Origin: Palaemon carinicauda
Lineage: Eukaryota > Arthropoda > Malacostraca > Decapoda > Palaemonidae
Length of the DNA: 64,000 bases
NCBI RefSeq assembly: GCF_036898095.1
Contig: NC_090730.1
Location: 34,060,717 to 34,124,716 of the forward strand
Direction: 5' to 3'
Shown here: positions 12,942 through 26,508 of the stretch, piece by piece
How positions within the stretch are numbered: position 1 is the stretch's first letter
Layout of the letters: every line of letters starts with the position of its first letter
Notes under the pieces: generated by a model
What the model saw: only the letters and a program-made list of their open reading frames with translations
Databases searched by the model: none
What the model was told of the DNA's origin: nothing
Made by a program: the position numbers and the translations under genes

Positions 12942-14573
12942 CTAATCCGGGGAAGACTTTCTCTTGAGGGATAGGCCCCACTTCTGGAGAAGGTTTCTAT
13001 TCTCCGTGGCGGCCTTATCTACAACCTCCTTGACCGCTTCACTAGGGAAGAGGTCTTTGCCCCAAATGTTGGAGGAGATTAGCTTCCTTGGCTCGTGCCT
13101 CACCGCAGCCGAGGCGAACACGAACTCCCTACAAGCCCTCCTAGCTTTGACGAAGCTATAAAGGTCATTCGTCACTGTGACTAGGTATGTCTTAGCCACT
13201 ACCATGAACATCTCATGGACCTTGGGGTCACTTGCCATTGTCTCCAGAGTCGTTTGATGAGACATTGAGGCAGCAAGTCTTTCTTTTGTCACAAGCTCCC
13301 TTCGCAAAAGAAAGTCAGACAGCTTGGGGAGGTTCTCACCGAACTGACGTCCGGCAATATCAGCCTCCAACTTCCCGACTGAGAAGGTAAGATGGATGTC
13401 CTTCCAGTCCTTGTGGTCCATGGGTAGGGCCAAAGACAGAGGTTTACACTCCTCCAAGGAGGGGCATGGCTTACCTGCCTCGACTGCTTTCAGCACAGCC
13501 GTAAACCCTTTCTGCATAAAGGGGAAGGCTCTAGAAGGAGAGGACACAAAGGAAGGGTGCTTCTTACTCAAAGCAGGTACCTTCGAGTTTGAGAAGCCCC
13601 TCTCTTTCATCGAGCTTGACAATAAAGCTTGAGCCTTAGCGTGGTCCAAAACTATGACCTCCTTCGGCTCTGTTTCTTCTTTTGAGGCTGGTTCCTTCCT
13701 TAGACGGACATAACAGTCCGGATACGACTCCTTGCTGGGCCAGAATTCCACCTCCTCAAGGGGGACTGAGCCCAACTTCTCCGAAATGACGATTTTTCCC
13801 GTCGTCATAGGCATGTGCTCAGCATACTTCCAAGGGTTAACATCTGAGCACAAGGGAAGGTCTTTCACGCTGAGCTTCTTCTGGGGCCCACATGATGCTG
13901 CAAGTCTCCGCATCTCCAGCTCCATTGCAGCCGCCTTCTCATTATTCTCCCTCTGCATCTGCTGGATCATTCCAACGATAGAGGAAAGGGTCTTTCCCAG
14001 CTCATCTGGGAGAGAGGACGATGTTGAGGGAATAGGTTCAGGGGCCTGAACCGGAGTAGCCGACACCTCGTCGACCTCTTCCTCTTCATTGTCTGGAGCC
14101 TGCTCTTCATCCTGGTCTTCTGCCAGAAGGTCATCTTCCAGACGCTCGGACACCTCCGACATCCTATCGTCCAATTGGATGTCCTGCAGGGCATCCATGA
14201 CTTCAGAATCCACAGGGATCTGAACCACTAGTATCTCCACTTGAGGCTGGGGAATCACTGCATCAGCTGACGCCCTGGGGAAAAGGTAAGTCCTCATCTT
14301 CTCACTTGGAAGATAGGGCCCAGAAGTGTTCTTCTGAAAGCCCCTTACCCAGGTATGAAGCTTCTCCCTTGCTGCGTCCCTTGACTCCGCCGTCTTAGGG
14401 GAATCAAAAGCCTCAGTAATCAGGTTTGTGCACACGGTACATACCTGCGGGTCCCAATACCGGAGATCACCTTTGGAGACTGCGCATGCTGCGTGCCTCC
14501 TACACAAATCATGTCCGCAGAAGTTCTTGCTGCGGACGTTGCAGAAAACGCTTCCACACTTCGGATGGTCCTC
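12942..14573 (-). CDS. DIRS gag-like protein
   Basis: Open frame of about 544 codons preceding RT on the same strand. The N-terminal end has a Cys/His cluster (CGSVFC, then FCGHDLC, HAAC and CTVC) that could bind zinc. A strongly acidic stretch follows at 14145-14050 (runs of Glu and Asp), then a Met/Glu-rich region that may be coiled coil, then a conserved-looking C-terminal half. The frame has no ATG before the SEKM at about 14297. It opens at a good splice acceptor (TTCTTCTCTTTACAG ending at 14574), so an upstream exon probably supplies the start. After the TAG at 12942-12944 the same frame continues with a basic and Gln-rich tail to a TGA near 12810. Function as a capsid-like protein is inferred from position; no database family was recognised. 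Confidence 0.72.
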   Translation of the reverse strand, partial: EDHPKCGSVFCNVRSKNFCGHDLCRRHAACAVSKGDLRYWDPQVCTVCTNLITEAFDSPKTAESRDAAREKLHTWVRGFQKNTSGPYLPSEKMRTYLFPRASADAVIPQPQVEILVVQIPVDSEVMDALQDIQLDDRMSEVSERLEDDLLAEDQDEEQAPDNEEEEVDEVSATPVQAPEPIPSTSSSLPDELGKTLSSIVGMIQQMQRENNEKAAAMELEMRRLAASCGPQKKLSVKDLPLCSDVNPWKYAEHMPMTTGKIVISEKLGSVPLEEVEFWPSKESYPDCYVRLRKEPASKEETEPKEVIVLDHAKAQALLSSSMKERGFSNSKVPALSKKHPSFVSSPSRAFPFMQKGFTAVLKAVEAGKPCPSLEECKPLSLALPMDHKDWKDIHLTFSVGKLEADIAGRQFGENLPKLSDFLLRRELVTKERLAASMSHQTTLETMASDPKVHEMFMVVAKTYLVTVTNDLYSFVKARRACREFVFASAAVRHEPRKLISSNIWGKDLFPSEAVKEVVDKAATENRNLLQKWGLSLKRKSSPD

Positions 14574-14592
14574 CTGTAAAGAGAAGAAAATT
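14574..14592 (-). other. Putative 3' splice site before DIRS gag
   Basis: Reading the minus strand, a polypyrimidine tract ends in TTTACAG directly before the codons for the Cys/His cluster. An in-frame TGA lies seven codons upstream with no ATG between, which fits splicing from an upstream leader exon. Confidence 0.5.
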
Positions 14593-16683
14593 CACATGAG
14601 TATCAAGTGAACTACGTATCACTGGATATACATAGCTTAGCACAACTAAAATAGAAAGGAAAGACACACACTTGTATTTCCCGCACAGTCAATTGCTGCA
14701 ACCTTCCAGATAATAAAATCGTATGGTTAATCTATTCTAGAGCAACCAATGAATAATTTCCAGAGGAAACAGGTGTAGCTCACACCCAAAAAATGATTTT
14801 AAAATGCTGGATAGTAGACAAGAAAGAACTCACTTTCTTTATCTGTAAGGTTACACCAAAGGGTTGTGCGAGATAACACAAAAGTGTTAGAAAAACTTAG
14901 TGTTGTAACAAATACTATACTATAGTTTTCTCCCTACAGTATATACTATACTGAAAAATACTGGCTACAGTATAGAAGGTAATGTGCCGGCCGGCAGACA
15001 CCTTAACTAGTTCCAAAGTATACTACTTATGAACTATAAGGTGGAAGAACACTGGTTCAAATGCATGTGCCGGCCGGCAACTACACAAGATAGCACCCGG
15101 CTGCCGGCCACCAATCGTAGCGGCCAGCAGACAATGGTGTGATATATAGCCGGCCGGCAAAGGTATATAACCAATACCGGCCGGCAGCAAAAGAACCAGA
15201 GAACTCCGACTGCCCGGCTGCCGGCCACTCAGGCCGGCAGCCGGGCTAGGGTACAACACTAGAAGAAAAACAGAATGGATGCCGGGATAAGAGACTGTAC
15301 TACCTCATAACCCGGCAACCCGAAAGAGTGCACATAAGGAAGGGGAGAATATAACTTCAGACTTCCTGACCAATGCCATCTGGCTCTACAGACAAACATG
15401 GATGAGAGACCAAGGGAGGTCCGGGCAGCACTCAAAGCAGAAGACCCTTGCCGGCCGGCACGCACTGCCGGCCGGCAAGGGACTGAGTCAACCCCACATC
15501 CTAACCTATGCTAGGTACAGATGTAGAATGACGGACAGGAATGCAATGGCTAGGCCATCACAAAGGAAAGAGGGGGAAAGGGAGAAGAGGGTCCTGCCAA
15601 CCTTGCTCTAATAATGAATCACCCGCAGCCAAGAAAACTCATCTTAGCCTAGGGGAGATCCGAGGAGGGAGGCCAGCAATACTTGCCAACTCCCTTGGAA
15701 CCAAAGCAAGGAAGGCGTTGTTATTCACAGAAAAGAGGATCTTATCCTCCACACCGAGAACAACAACACTGGACTAGTCTGCTAGATCACAAGACGAAGG
15801 AATCATCTCGTACAAAAACCTTCGAAAGTGAACTAAGGAGGCTAAACCTCCTATGTCTGTTGTCAGTCTAGCAAGGGGATCTCAACCACAAGCTAGACAT
15901 AAACAGACTCAGACTAAGAACTCTGATGTCCTGCCCCCTCCCTGAAGCCAGACTTACTGGAAACAGGAAAGAACAGAAACACCCTAATATAGTTGCATCT
16001 AAAGTCAATTCAGATAAACCATTAGGGTTAAGCCCAAGGCTTAAACAGAGGGAAAGGGATTGCACACCTTCTCCGAAGAGAAGAGAGCAACCGGGGAGTG
16101 AGAGAAAGTATACTAAGGCCCCATAGACAACTAGCCTAGGCGCAAAGAGAATCGATTACCTAAATCACCGAAACTCACTCGTATACTATCTTGGAAGAAA
16201 ATCAACATAATCTTAAATGTATAAAACTGCCTAAAGCTTCAATAAAATTTTAAAACACTCGGAAATCTGAATATCATGCAGGAAAGTACTACGGCCAAAC
16301 GACTAGGCTACAAAGTCTAGCGTAGGCCAGAATCGGCAAATCCTTCGCCAAAACAAAAATACTAAAAGCATCATATAAAGAAATCCTATGTAACGCTAAA
16401 CAGCTAAAATTATTAAAGCGAAACAGGCGGGAACGTCGCTCTGGCTAACTAAATAACTCATACCTAGCGAGCGACAGCGTTCAGGACGCCTCCGGTAGGC
16501 AACAGCTCTTGTAACAACGATATCACTATCAAATCACTTTTAAAATTACCAAGAGCTTACATTTATACATAAAAGAAATAATACTCAACTTATCAGAAGC
16601 AGAAGAAGTTGGAGAAAGCATTATAAGTTGAAATAATCCAAGAATTGCGAGAAACACAGGGAAAAAACACCGAGTTGTTGAGC
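14593..16683 (-). other. DIRS 5' leader
   Basis: Long non-coding leader between the right terminal repeat and gag. It holds the TGCCGGCCGGCA palindrome cluster (14985-15480) and otherwise AT-rich sequence matching the fragment at 5560-7220. Short open frames here have no protein-like features. Confidence 0.65.
14985..15480. repeat. Array of CCGGCCGGCA palindromes in DIRS leader
   Basis: CCGGCCGG or close variants occur at about 14988, 15070, 15105, 15150, 15179, 15220, 15235, 15450 and 15469, in irregular spacing. Two copies flank an 8-base gap at 15448-15479 and could fold into a long GC-rich hairpin. The sites are self-complementary. Confidence 0.85.
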
Positions 16684-17022
16684 TACGCAAAAAGGAATAC
16701 AGATGGCGCCGTGAGCGGCGCAATGCACGCTTACGAAACGGGAGAGGAGAGATACCTTGCGAGCGGCTCTCCTTTCTTTCTCGTTTTCGTTTTCTTGCCA
16801 ATTGACCCCTTCGAAGTGTTAACTCTGTTCGGGGTGCAGATTGCTATGTGGCGTGTCAAGAATACGTCTCTGATATTTCGCGATATCCCTGGTTCTTTTA
16901 TTAGGGATATTCGCTCCAGCAGTTAGAATTCTGGGTACCTTAAGGTAAATTCTCTGGGAATATCGCCGTAGTTATATATACCCAAGGAAGCTACTCTTTA
17001 GGAACTTCCATCAGGACAACAA
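16684..17022 (+). repeat. DIRS right inverted terminal repeat
   Basis: Near-identical inverted copy of 8465-8783, ending AGGAACTTCCATCAGGAC at the hairpin. A GGAATACAGATGGCGCC block marks its inner edge. Confidence 0.93.
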
Positions 17023-17080
17023 GGCTTGATCCCAAAAAATCTATTTTTGGGTGAGATGGCCATGTCATCCTGATGGACCT
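17023..17080. repeat. Hairpin-forming end motif (right, shortened)
   Basis: Arms CCATCAGGACAACAAGG and CCATGTCATCCTGATGG with a shortened loop, partly mismatched compared with the left copies. Confidence 0.8.
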
Positions 17081-20804
<3,724 letters not shown>

Positions 20805-22834
20805 TCATCCGCCAATAGTCGTTCTGATTTCAGCAGAGAAGTTGAAAGGGTTATTTAGATTGCAAACTGGTGCTGTTGTTACGTTATCTCTTGGTGGAGG
20901 GTAGCTGCGGAGAAAGGCTGAGAGGGCATCAATATTAGCAATTATATGTCTGACAATTGCTGTTGCATTTGCAGGATTGTTGGGGTTGAGATCCTGCCGA
21001 AGTAGGCTTGTTTCTTGACAGTGCTGTAGGTAGTGCTGTAGCGATTCTTCTGTGTCTTGATTACAGTAATTGCACTGTCTTATTGGTCTGTGCTGTGTTG
21101 CTGGGTCTCCATTGCTGTCTAGGATGATTTGCCAGCTGCATAGATATCCCAGTTGCAGTCTACAGATGATGATAGCATCCTGGCGTGGTGTTTTCCTTGC
21201 AATTGGGTGTGGTAGTATGTTTGTAGCTTCAATATACCACTTTGCAGATCTTGATTCATCTAGGAAGGCTCGCCTTACTTCGCTAGTCTTTTGGATGTTG
21301 CAGTAGGCTGCCATTTGATTCTTGATGGTTTTAAGTGAGGGTTGTAGAGTAATGCTTATGGTTTGGCACATTAAGGCTGATTTGGCTAGGTGATCGGCCT
21401 CGTCATTGCCAGCGATGCCGGTGTGACTTGGAATCCAATTCAAAGTCACTTGCTTGTTGTTGCTTTGGTGATCTAAGGCTAGGAATTGGATTGCTGTTAT
21501 GAGATAAACATTCTCTGTGGGTTCCTTGTTGCTGAGGGCCAGGATGGCTCCTCTGGAATCTGTATGGATTGTTGTGTTTCCATACTGTAGGTTAGCTGAG
21601 TGTTCTAGGGCTTTTGCAATAGCCACTAGTTCAGTTTGTAATGTGGAGGCATGGTTAGAAAGCCTCCAATTTTCACTATATCCTGATGGGGAGACAACTG
21701 CTGCAGGGACTGCGCGGTCCAATGATCCATCGGTATAGTAGATGTTGGGTGCAGGTGTGTGCCTGATTGCCTTCTTTGCAGCTTCAGTGAGTTGCTCTGG
21801 TGTGCAGAGGGCTTTGCTTGCTGCTGGTAGGATGGTAAAGTTGTATTTGATGGGGTCCTGAGCCCAAGGGGCAAGAGTGCTGTAGCCTTCGTGCTTTTGT
21901 TGTCCCTTGGTTTTGTGGGCCTCATTTTGCATTTCCATCTTTCTGAGTGCATCTAGTAGTTTCTTTGCATGAGAATTGGGTGGGTGTATCTCTTCTGCTA
22001 GAGGTAAAAGTCTTTTCAGTTTGTTATTGAGTGGGCTTGTCCTGTCTGCAATGATTGACTTGAATATGATACTGCTATTCCTAATGTCAATCCTGGATGA
22101 CAGGGAAATTAGGTTGGTTTCTGCTCTAAGTAAGCAGAGCCTTGTCCACATTGGAGAGCCACACATGAGTCTCATGGCGTTATTTTGCACTACTTCCAAT
22201 GATTCTTTTTGGGTGTCGGTCATTGTGGTGAGAGTAGGTGCTGCATAATCGATGTGGGATCGAATTGCTTGTAGATAAAACAATCTAAGGAGGTTGTTTG
22301 ATACTCCTTGTTTGAGGGAGGTCATTCGTCTCATTGCTGATAGACGAATCTTTGTCTTCTCTCTGAGGTATGTTACTTCATTAGCAGGTGATAGGGTTTT
22401 ACTAATGATTACTCCAAGGTACATAAATTGATTTACCCATTCAATGGCTTCACCCCTCAGAGTAAAGTTCTGAGGGTCATGCAGATGTTTTATAGCCATG
22501 GCTTTGGTTTTGTTGGTGTTGATCTTTAGGCCAAGATCATTGCATTTGGTCTGGATCATGTCCAATGCCTTTTGGGTGGCATTTCTTGCATGTGCTTTGT
22601 GTGGACATATGATACATATGTCGTCTGCATATATGAAGATTTCCACTCCATTTGGAAGGTTTAGAGTGGCTAGGTTCTCCATTAGTAGATTGAAGAGGTA
22701 GGGGCTTAGAATGCCTCCTTGTGGTGTTACGTTTTCTAGGGGGATGAAATCGGTCGTTTTTCCTTGGAAGGTGACTCTGTCTTCTCGATTTAATGTGTAA
22801 TTTCGAGTCCAGGCCAGTAGATGTCCTTTTACTC
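20805..22834 (-). pseudogene. I-like element RT (3' part) and RNase H
   Basis: Continues the RT after the frameshift at 22835-22841. Visible features in order are the TPQGGILSPYLFN motif (about 22725), the catalytic FIYADDICI, the thumb region, and an RNase H domain with YTDGS, TELVAIAKAL, HTDSRGA and GIAGNDEADHLA carrying the acidic catalytic residues. A C-terminal CNYC...H...H..C cluster resembles the terminal zinc motif of such elements. The part from the ATG at 22682 is intact for 625 codons, but that ATG is internal to RT and not a genuine start. Confidence 0.88.
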
Positions 22835-23371
22835 TTTTTTTACAAGTCTAAAGAGAATGGCGGGTGAGCTGGCTAGCTCAAAGGCTTTCTCGAGGTTGAG
22901 GAATATGACAAAGGCTTTTTTGTCATTAATTGTTGTAAAGACATCTGTGATACATTCTTGAGTGCCTATGCCGCTCCTGTAGGCATATAGGTGGTGATGT
23001 AATTGGCCTATTTTCCACTGCAGTCTGTTGAGAACCATTCTCTCAGCTACTTTCTCGGTGCAGCTAATCAAAGCTATGGGTCGGTAGGTGTCTGGTTCCT
23101 TGAGTTTTGGGATGGGTTTGGTGTCCTGTTGGTTCCATGTAATTGGGCATAGTCTATCTGTGTGTGTTCTGTTAATTAAGTGCAAGTACACCAACTTTGC
23201 GTGGCTTCCCATATTCCTCAGCATGCTGTATGTGATGAGGTCGGCTCCAGGGGCAGTGTCTTTTCCGCCCCTTGCAAGGGCCGTGTTAAGTTCCTCCATG
23301 GTGTAGGGGCTGTCTGTATCATCTACCATGTTGCAGGCGGCTTCAATGATATTGTTCCTGATTGGGAGCAA
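22835..23371 (-). pseudogene. I-like element RT, 5' part
   Basis: About 180 codons including GKDTAPGADLITYSML, the PIPKLKEPDTYRPIALIS segment and FLNLEKAFELASSP, typical of LINE RT N-terminal motifs. The frame is lost in a run of seven A (plus-strand T at 22835-22841), after which RT continues in another frame. Between this block and the endonuclease, 14-bp imperfect duplications at about 23466-23505 also disturb the frame. Confidence 0.85.
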
Positions 23372-23586
23372 TGTTCTCTGCCTGTTTATTGTCTGCAGAG
23401 GTAGGTTGGTGCTTTTACCTCTGTCAGCAAAGTTGTTGGCAATTTTGTTGGCTTCAGCTAATGGGTCTGGGTGTGTGACTCTGGGTGTGTGACTCTGGGT
23501 GTGTTATACTTCCCAGAGACTTTGTTGAACCAGCCCCATATTTTAGCTAGGGATGTGCTGAAGTTTACTTCATGGCACCATGAGTA

Positions 23587-24610
23587 CTATTTGTCCGTTT
23601 TGACTTCCAGTGATACTTGAACAAAGTGTTTGATGATCTCCACAAGTAAGTCATGGAGCTCATCAGTTCTGTGTCTTCTGAGAAGTTTTCTGGTCCTTTT
23701 TATTCTGGCATTCATTTCTTTGATGCGGCTGTTATAGTACCAGGCGTCGGCGTGTTTCCTGTCAGAATGCTTTTTCTGATGCATGGAAACACTTGCGGCT
23801 GCATCTAGTTGTTTGTTGAAATCGAGTGATAGGGTGGAGATATCATTGTGAGGGTTTTTGATGTATTCCAGAGCCCATTCTGTCATAGTTGTTTCGAATT
23901 TTTCCCAGTTAGCAAAGTCTGGGTTCCACCTTTTGGGGGTTGGAGGAGGAGGGGGGTATTGCTCCAGTTCGAGTTTGATTTCTATGGCAATGTGATCGCT
24001 CGTTAATACAGGATGCAGCTGCCATCTGGCGCCTCTTTGTATGGCCCTAGAGAGGAAGGTGAGGTCTAGGCGTCCTCCTTTTAGATGGGTGGCTTCTGTA
24101 ACATTGTTGAGGAGTGTTACATCCGTATATTCTTGCAGTAAGGCATGCAAGTGTCTGCCTGTTTGATTTGCTGCAGATACTGAGTTCAGGAACAGGTGAT
24201 GGGCGTTGAAATCGCCTGCAATTATTGTGTCATCCTCGGCGAAGGCAGCGAAAAGCGCCTCAGCATTGATGCTTTTTGCTGGGGATTTGTAGATGTTATG
24301 TACTGTGAGAGTTGTAGCAAGCAGGGATATCTGAATACTCAGAGTCTCTGTCTCTGTCCCACAGTCGATGCTCGGTGCTATTTTGGAGGGAATGCTGCTT
24401 TTAACAAGAGTTGTTAGTCCTCTTGTTGTTGGTGAAAGATACGTAGAGTATACTTTGTATCCTGAAAACGCAAATGGTGTGTTCTCATTGAGCAGTGTTT
24501 CTTGCAGTACAATTATGTCAGGGTTTTATACTGAAGTTTGGGATTGCAGGAATGCCAACTTGTTTCATAGTCTGCACACGTTCCATTGGAGCACTTTCAC
24601 TTGGGTGTTT
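23587..24610 (-). pseudogene. I-like element AP-type endonuclease
   Basis: Starts near 24600 with VKVLQWNV. It has in-frame stops at about 24570 and 24535, then IVLQETLL, AGDFNAHH (about 24205) and LTSDHIAIEI (about 23990), the conserved endonuclease motifs that nick target DNA. It continues into a basic linker region toward RT. The stops show the copy is inactive. Confidence 0.82.
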
Positions 24611-26070
24611 TGGTGGGTGTTTTGGTTGTTGTGAGTGGTTGTGTTAGGATTGTTTGTGGGAGGATCTATGAAGGAAATTCTGCTGCTATGCAGCCCTGGG
24701 GCGCCTATATATAAATTAGCTACTTCCAGAATATTCTAATAGATTATTCTCGTGGCTTCGGAGCCGACTTCAGCGACACCAGAGTTATCAACTATCACGT
24801 ATCAGACAGGAGAATCAACTTCACGCACGGCAACTTCGCCCACCTTTATCCTCGGAAATAAAAATAAAAAAAGTTAAAAATCTAACACTGGGGCTTTTGA
24901 GAACCTTCCAAAACACGTAGCAAATATAAGAATTGCGTATTTTCTCACAAACATGATGCAATACCTCAGGCAAATATAAAAAGAAATTTACATAAGCCCT
25001 TGTTCATATCTCGTATGGATCATATAACATTCTTAAACAGGTTACGTAAGACTTTCTAACAAAATACGTGCCACAGTCACACTCTATGTGGTGCCTAGAC
25101 TATTAATGCGACTACTGTTCGCAAGCATTCTAAGACGCTTAGGCCTTCAGCTTTGACTCATGACTGACGTCATGTAAACAAAATGGAAGTACTAAGATAC
25201 AAAATACAAAAATCTCAGATGAGCTAAACTCTAAAAGATACTCATCTTCTGCCGCACATAAGTGTAGAAACATCCTATCTTTGAAGTAACTTATACAGAA
25301 TTTAATACATTGTAGCATCCACTACAACACTTGCATACAATATTGCAACATGTTCTATCCGTGCAATATCTTACGCATTACTTTCAATACTTGTAGAGCT
25401 TGTGGTATTAGGTTACAGTACAAATTACACATAATACTCAACAAGTAGTTAGGCAACTACTCACGAATAACTTCAAATAATAGTAAAAAAAAAAACTAAT
25501 GGTCAACGGTTCTTGAAATTCAGGAGGAGGATTTTGGACTACCGGAATAATAACCAGGTAAGAGGCTAAACAAGTAATCCCAACGATGACTGGAAGGTAA
25601 CTTTTCTTTCAGAATCTAAGATGAGTGTTTTCATTATCAAACACAACATAACTGTCAACATCAATCTCATTGCCAGCATGATTATAATAACCACTGTCTT
25701 ATTATTATGATATCAATCATAGTAGATGCTGCTCCTCCTTCAGAATAATATTGTTATGGACAGTCGGTCTCCAAGGTAGGCTATATAGCCTATACATCAT
25801 TGCTGAAGAGAGGAAAATGGATCTCACCAGGCTTCATGTATCAAGATGACAATAACTTGCCTCCCCAAGAGACTTGCGAAATACTCTAACTTGGGAAAAT
25901 TACAGGGAGTGGAAAGGTTTTTTCATCTCACAAGACAGCAGCAACCCTGGGAGGCTTTCCATTCATGACGCCGCATATATCAAAGAAGAAATCATCAACC
26001 AATCTGTAGTGTGGGTAGTGTGAAATGAAGAACGGTTAAAATACTTACTTTGAAAACACGCGTTTGAACT
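24611..26070. other. Unassigned sequence between two retroelements
   Basis: AT-rich; no ORF1, gag or host exon recognised. Confidence 0.45.
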
Positions 26071-26319
26071 TGTAACAATATGTGAATGTTGTGGTCAGGA
26101 TTTCGTATGTAATCAGTGTATGAATATTGTTTGGTACGCTGTCTGAGTTTGTAAATGATATCTGTTGTTTATGTTTGGGTAAGTCACGTGACCACAGAGT
26201 CTTCCGCATTCTCCCCCGCTCTACACATGTTGGCTCGGCAATACTGTATAACTTGCTGTATAACTTGTATAATAAACTAAGGTTAATTACCCTCAGCTTA
26301 TCAATCAGAACCCATAACA
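26071..26319 (+). repeat. 5' LTR
   Basis: 249 bp, TG...CA ends. It contains a 12-bp duplication (GTATAACTTGCT type) absent from the 3' copy and an AATAAA at 26272-26277. Confidence 0.95.
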
Positions 26320-26334
26320 TGGTGTCAGGAGTGG
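26320..26334 (+). promoter_or_regulatory. Primer binding site, tRNA-Leu
   Basis: TGGTGTCAGGAGTGG starts at the base after the 5' LTR. It is complementary to the 3' end (CCACTCCTGACA plus CCA) known for animal tRNA-Leu(CAG), so that tRNA likely primes minus-strand synthesis. Confidence 0.85.
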
Positions 26335-26508
26335 TTCTTATCTACATATAAGCTGGATTAAAGAAGAAATGAGGGTAAGTGACAACTTACAAGTTACGGA
26401 CCACTTTGTTGATGTCCTAGGCTACGCCTTTTGCCGACGTGCATGATTTTTCCCAGTGGGATAAGTTTTTTTTTCTCATCATAATTAAGGTAGTTTTGTA
26501 CCATAAAG

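Larger units (their letters stand above)
8165..17080 (-). mobile_element. DIRS-type tyrosine-recombinase retrotransposon, near full length
   Basis: Read on the minus strand the order is: terminal repeat (17022-16684), long leader with palindrome cluster, gag-like ORF (14573-12942), RT-RNase H (12754-10785), tyrosine recombinase (11205 to about 9885), 3' untranslated region, an internal block complementary to the outer ends (9135-8784), and the second terminal repeat (8783-8465) in inverted orientation. Inverted repeats, overlapping RT and YR frames and a YR in place of an integrase are hallmarks of DIRS elements. The two terminal repeats are almost identical, so insertion was recent. The coding frames nonetheless carry at least one stop and two frameshifts. 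The outer limits are uncertain because older copies of the same family lie on both sides. Confidence 0.88.
20805..24610 (-). mobile_element. I-like non-LTR retrotransposon (EN-RT-RNase H)
   Basis: On the minus strand the order is AP-type endonuclease, reverse transcriptase, RNase H and a C-terminal Cys/His motif. This is the second ORF of an I-clade-like LINE, the group that keeps an RNase H domain. No ORF1 with zinc knuckles is seen upstream (24611-26070), so the copy is probably 5' truncated. Stops and frameshifts split the frame in the endonuclease, between endonuclease and RT, and inside RT. No poly(A) or target-site duplication was recognised. Confidence 0.88.

Noticed and set aside
12964..14049. 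Plus-strand open frames opposite DIRS gag and RT
   Set aside because: They are antisense shadows of the better-supported minus-strand frames.
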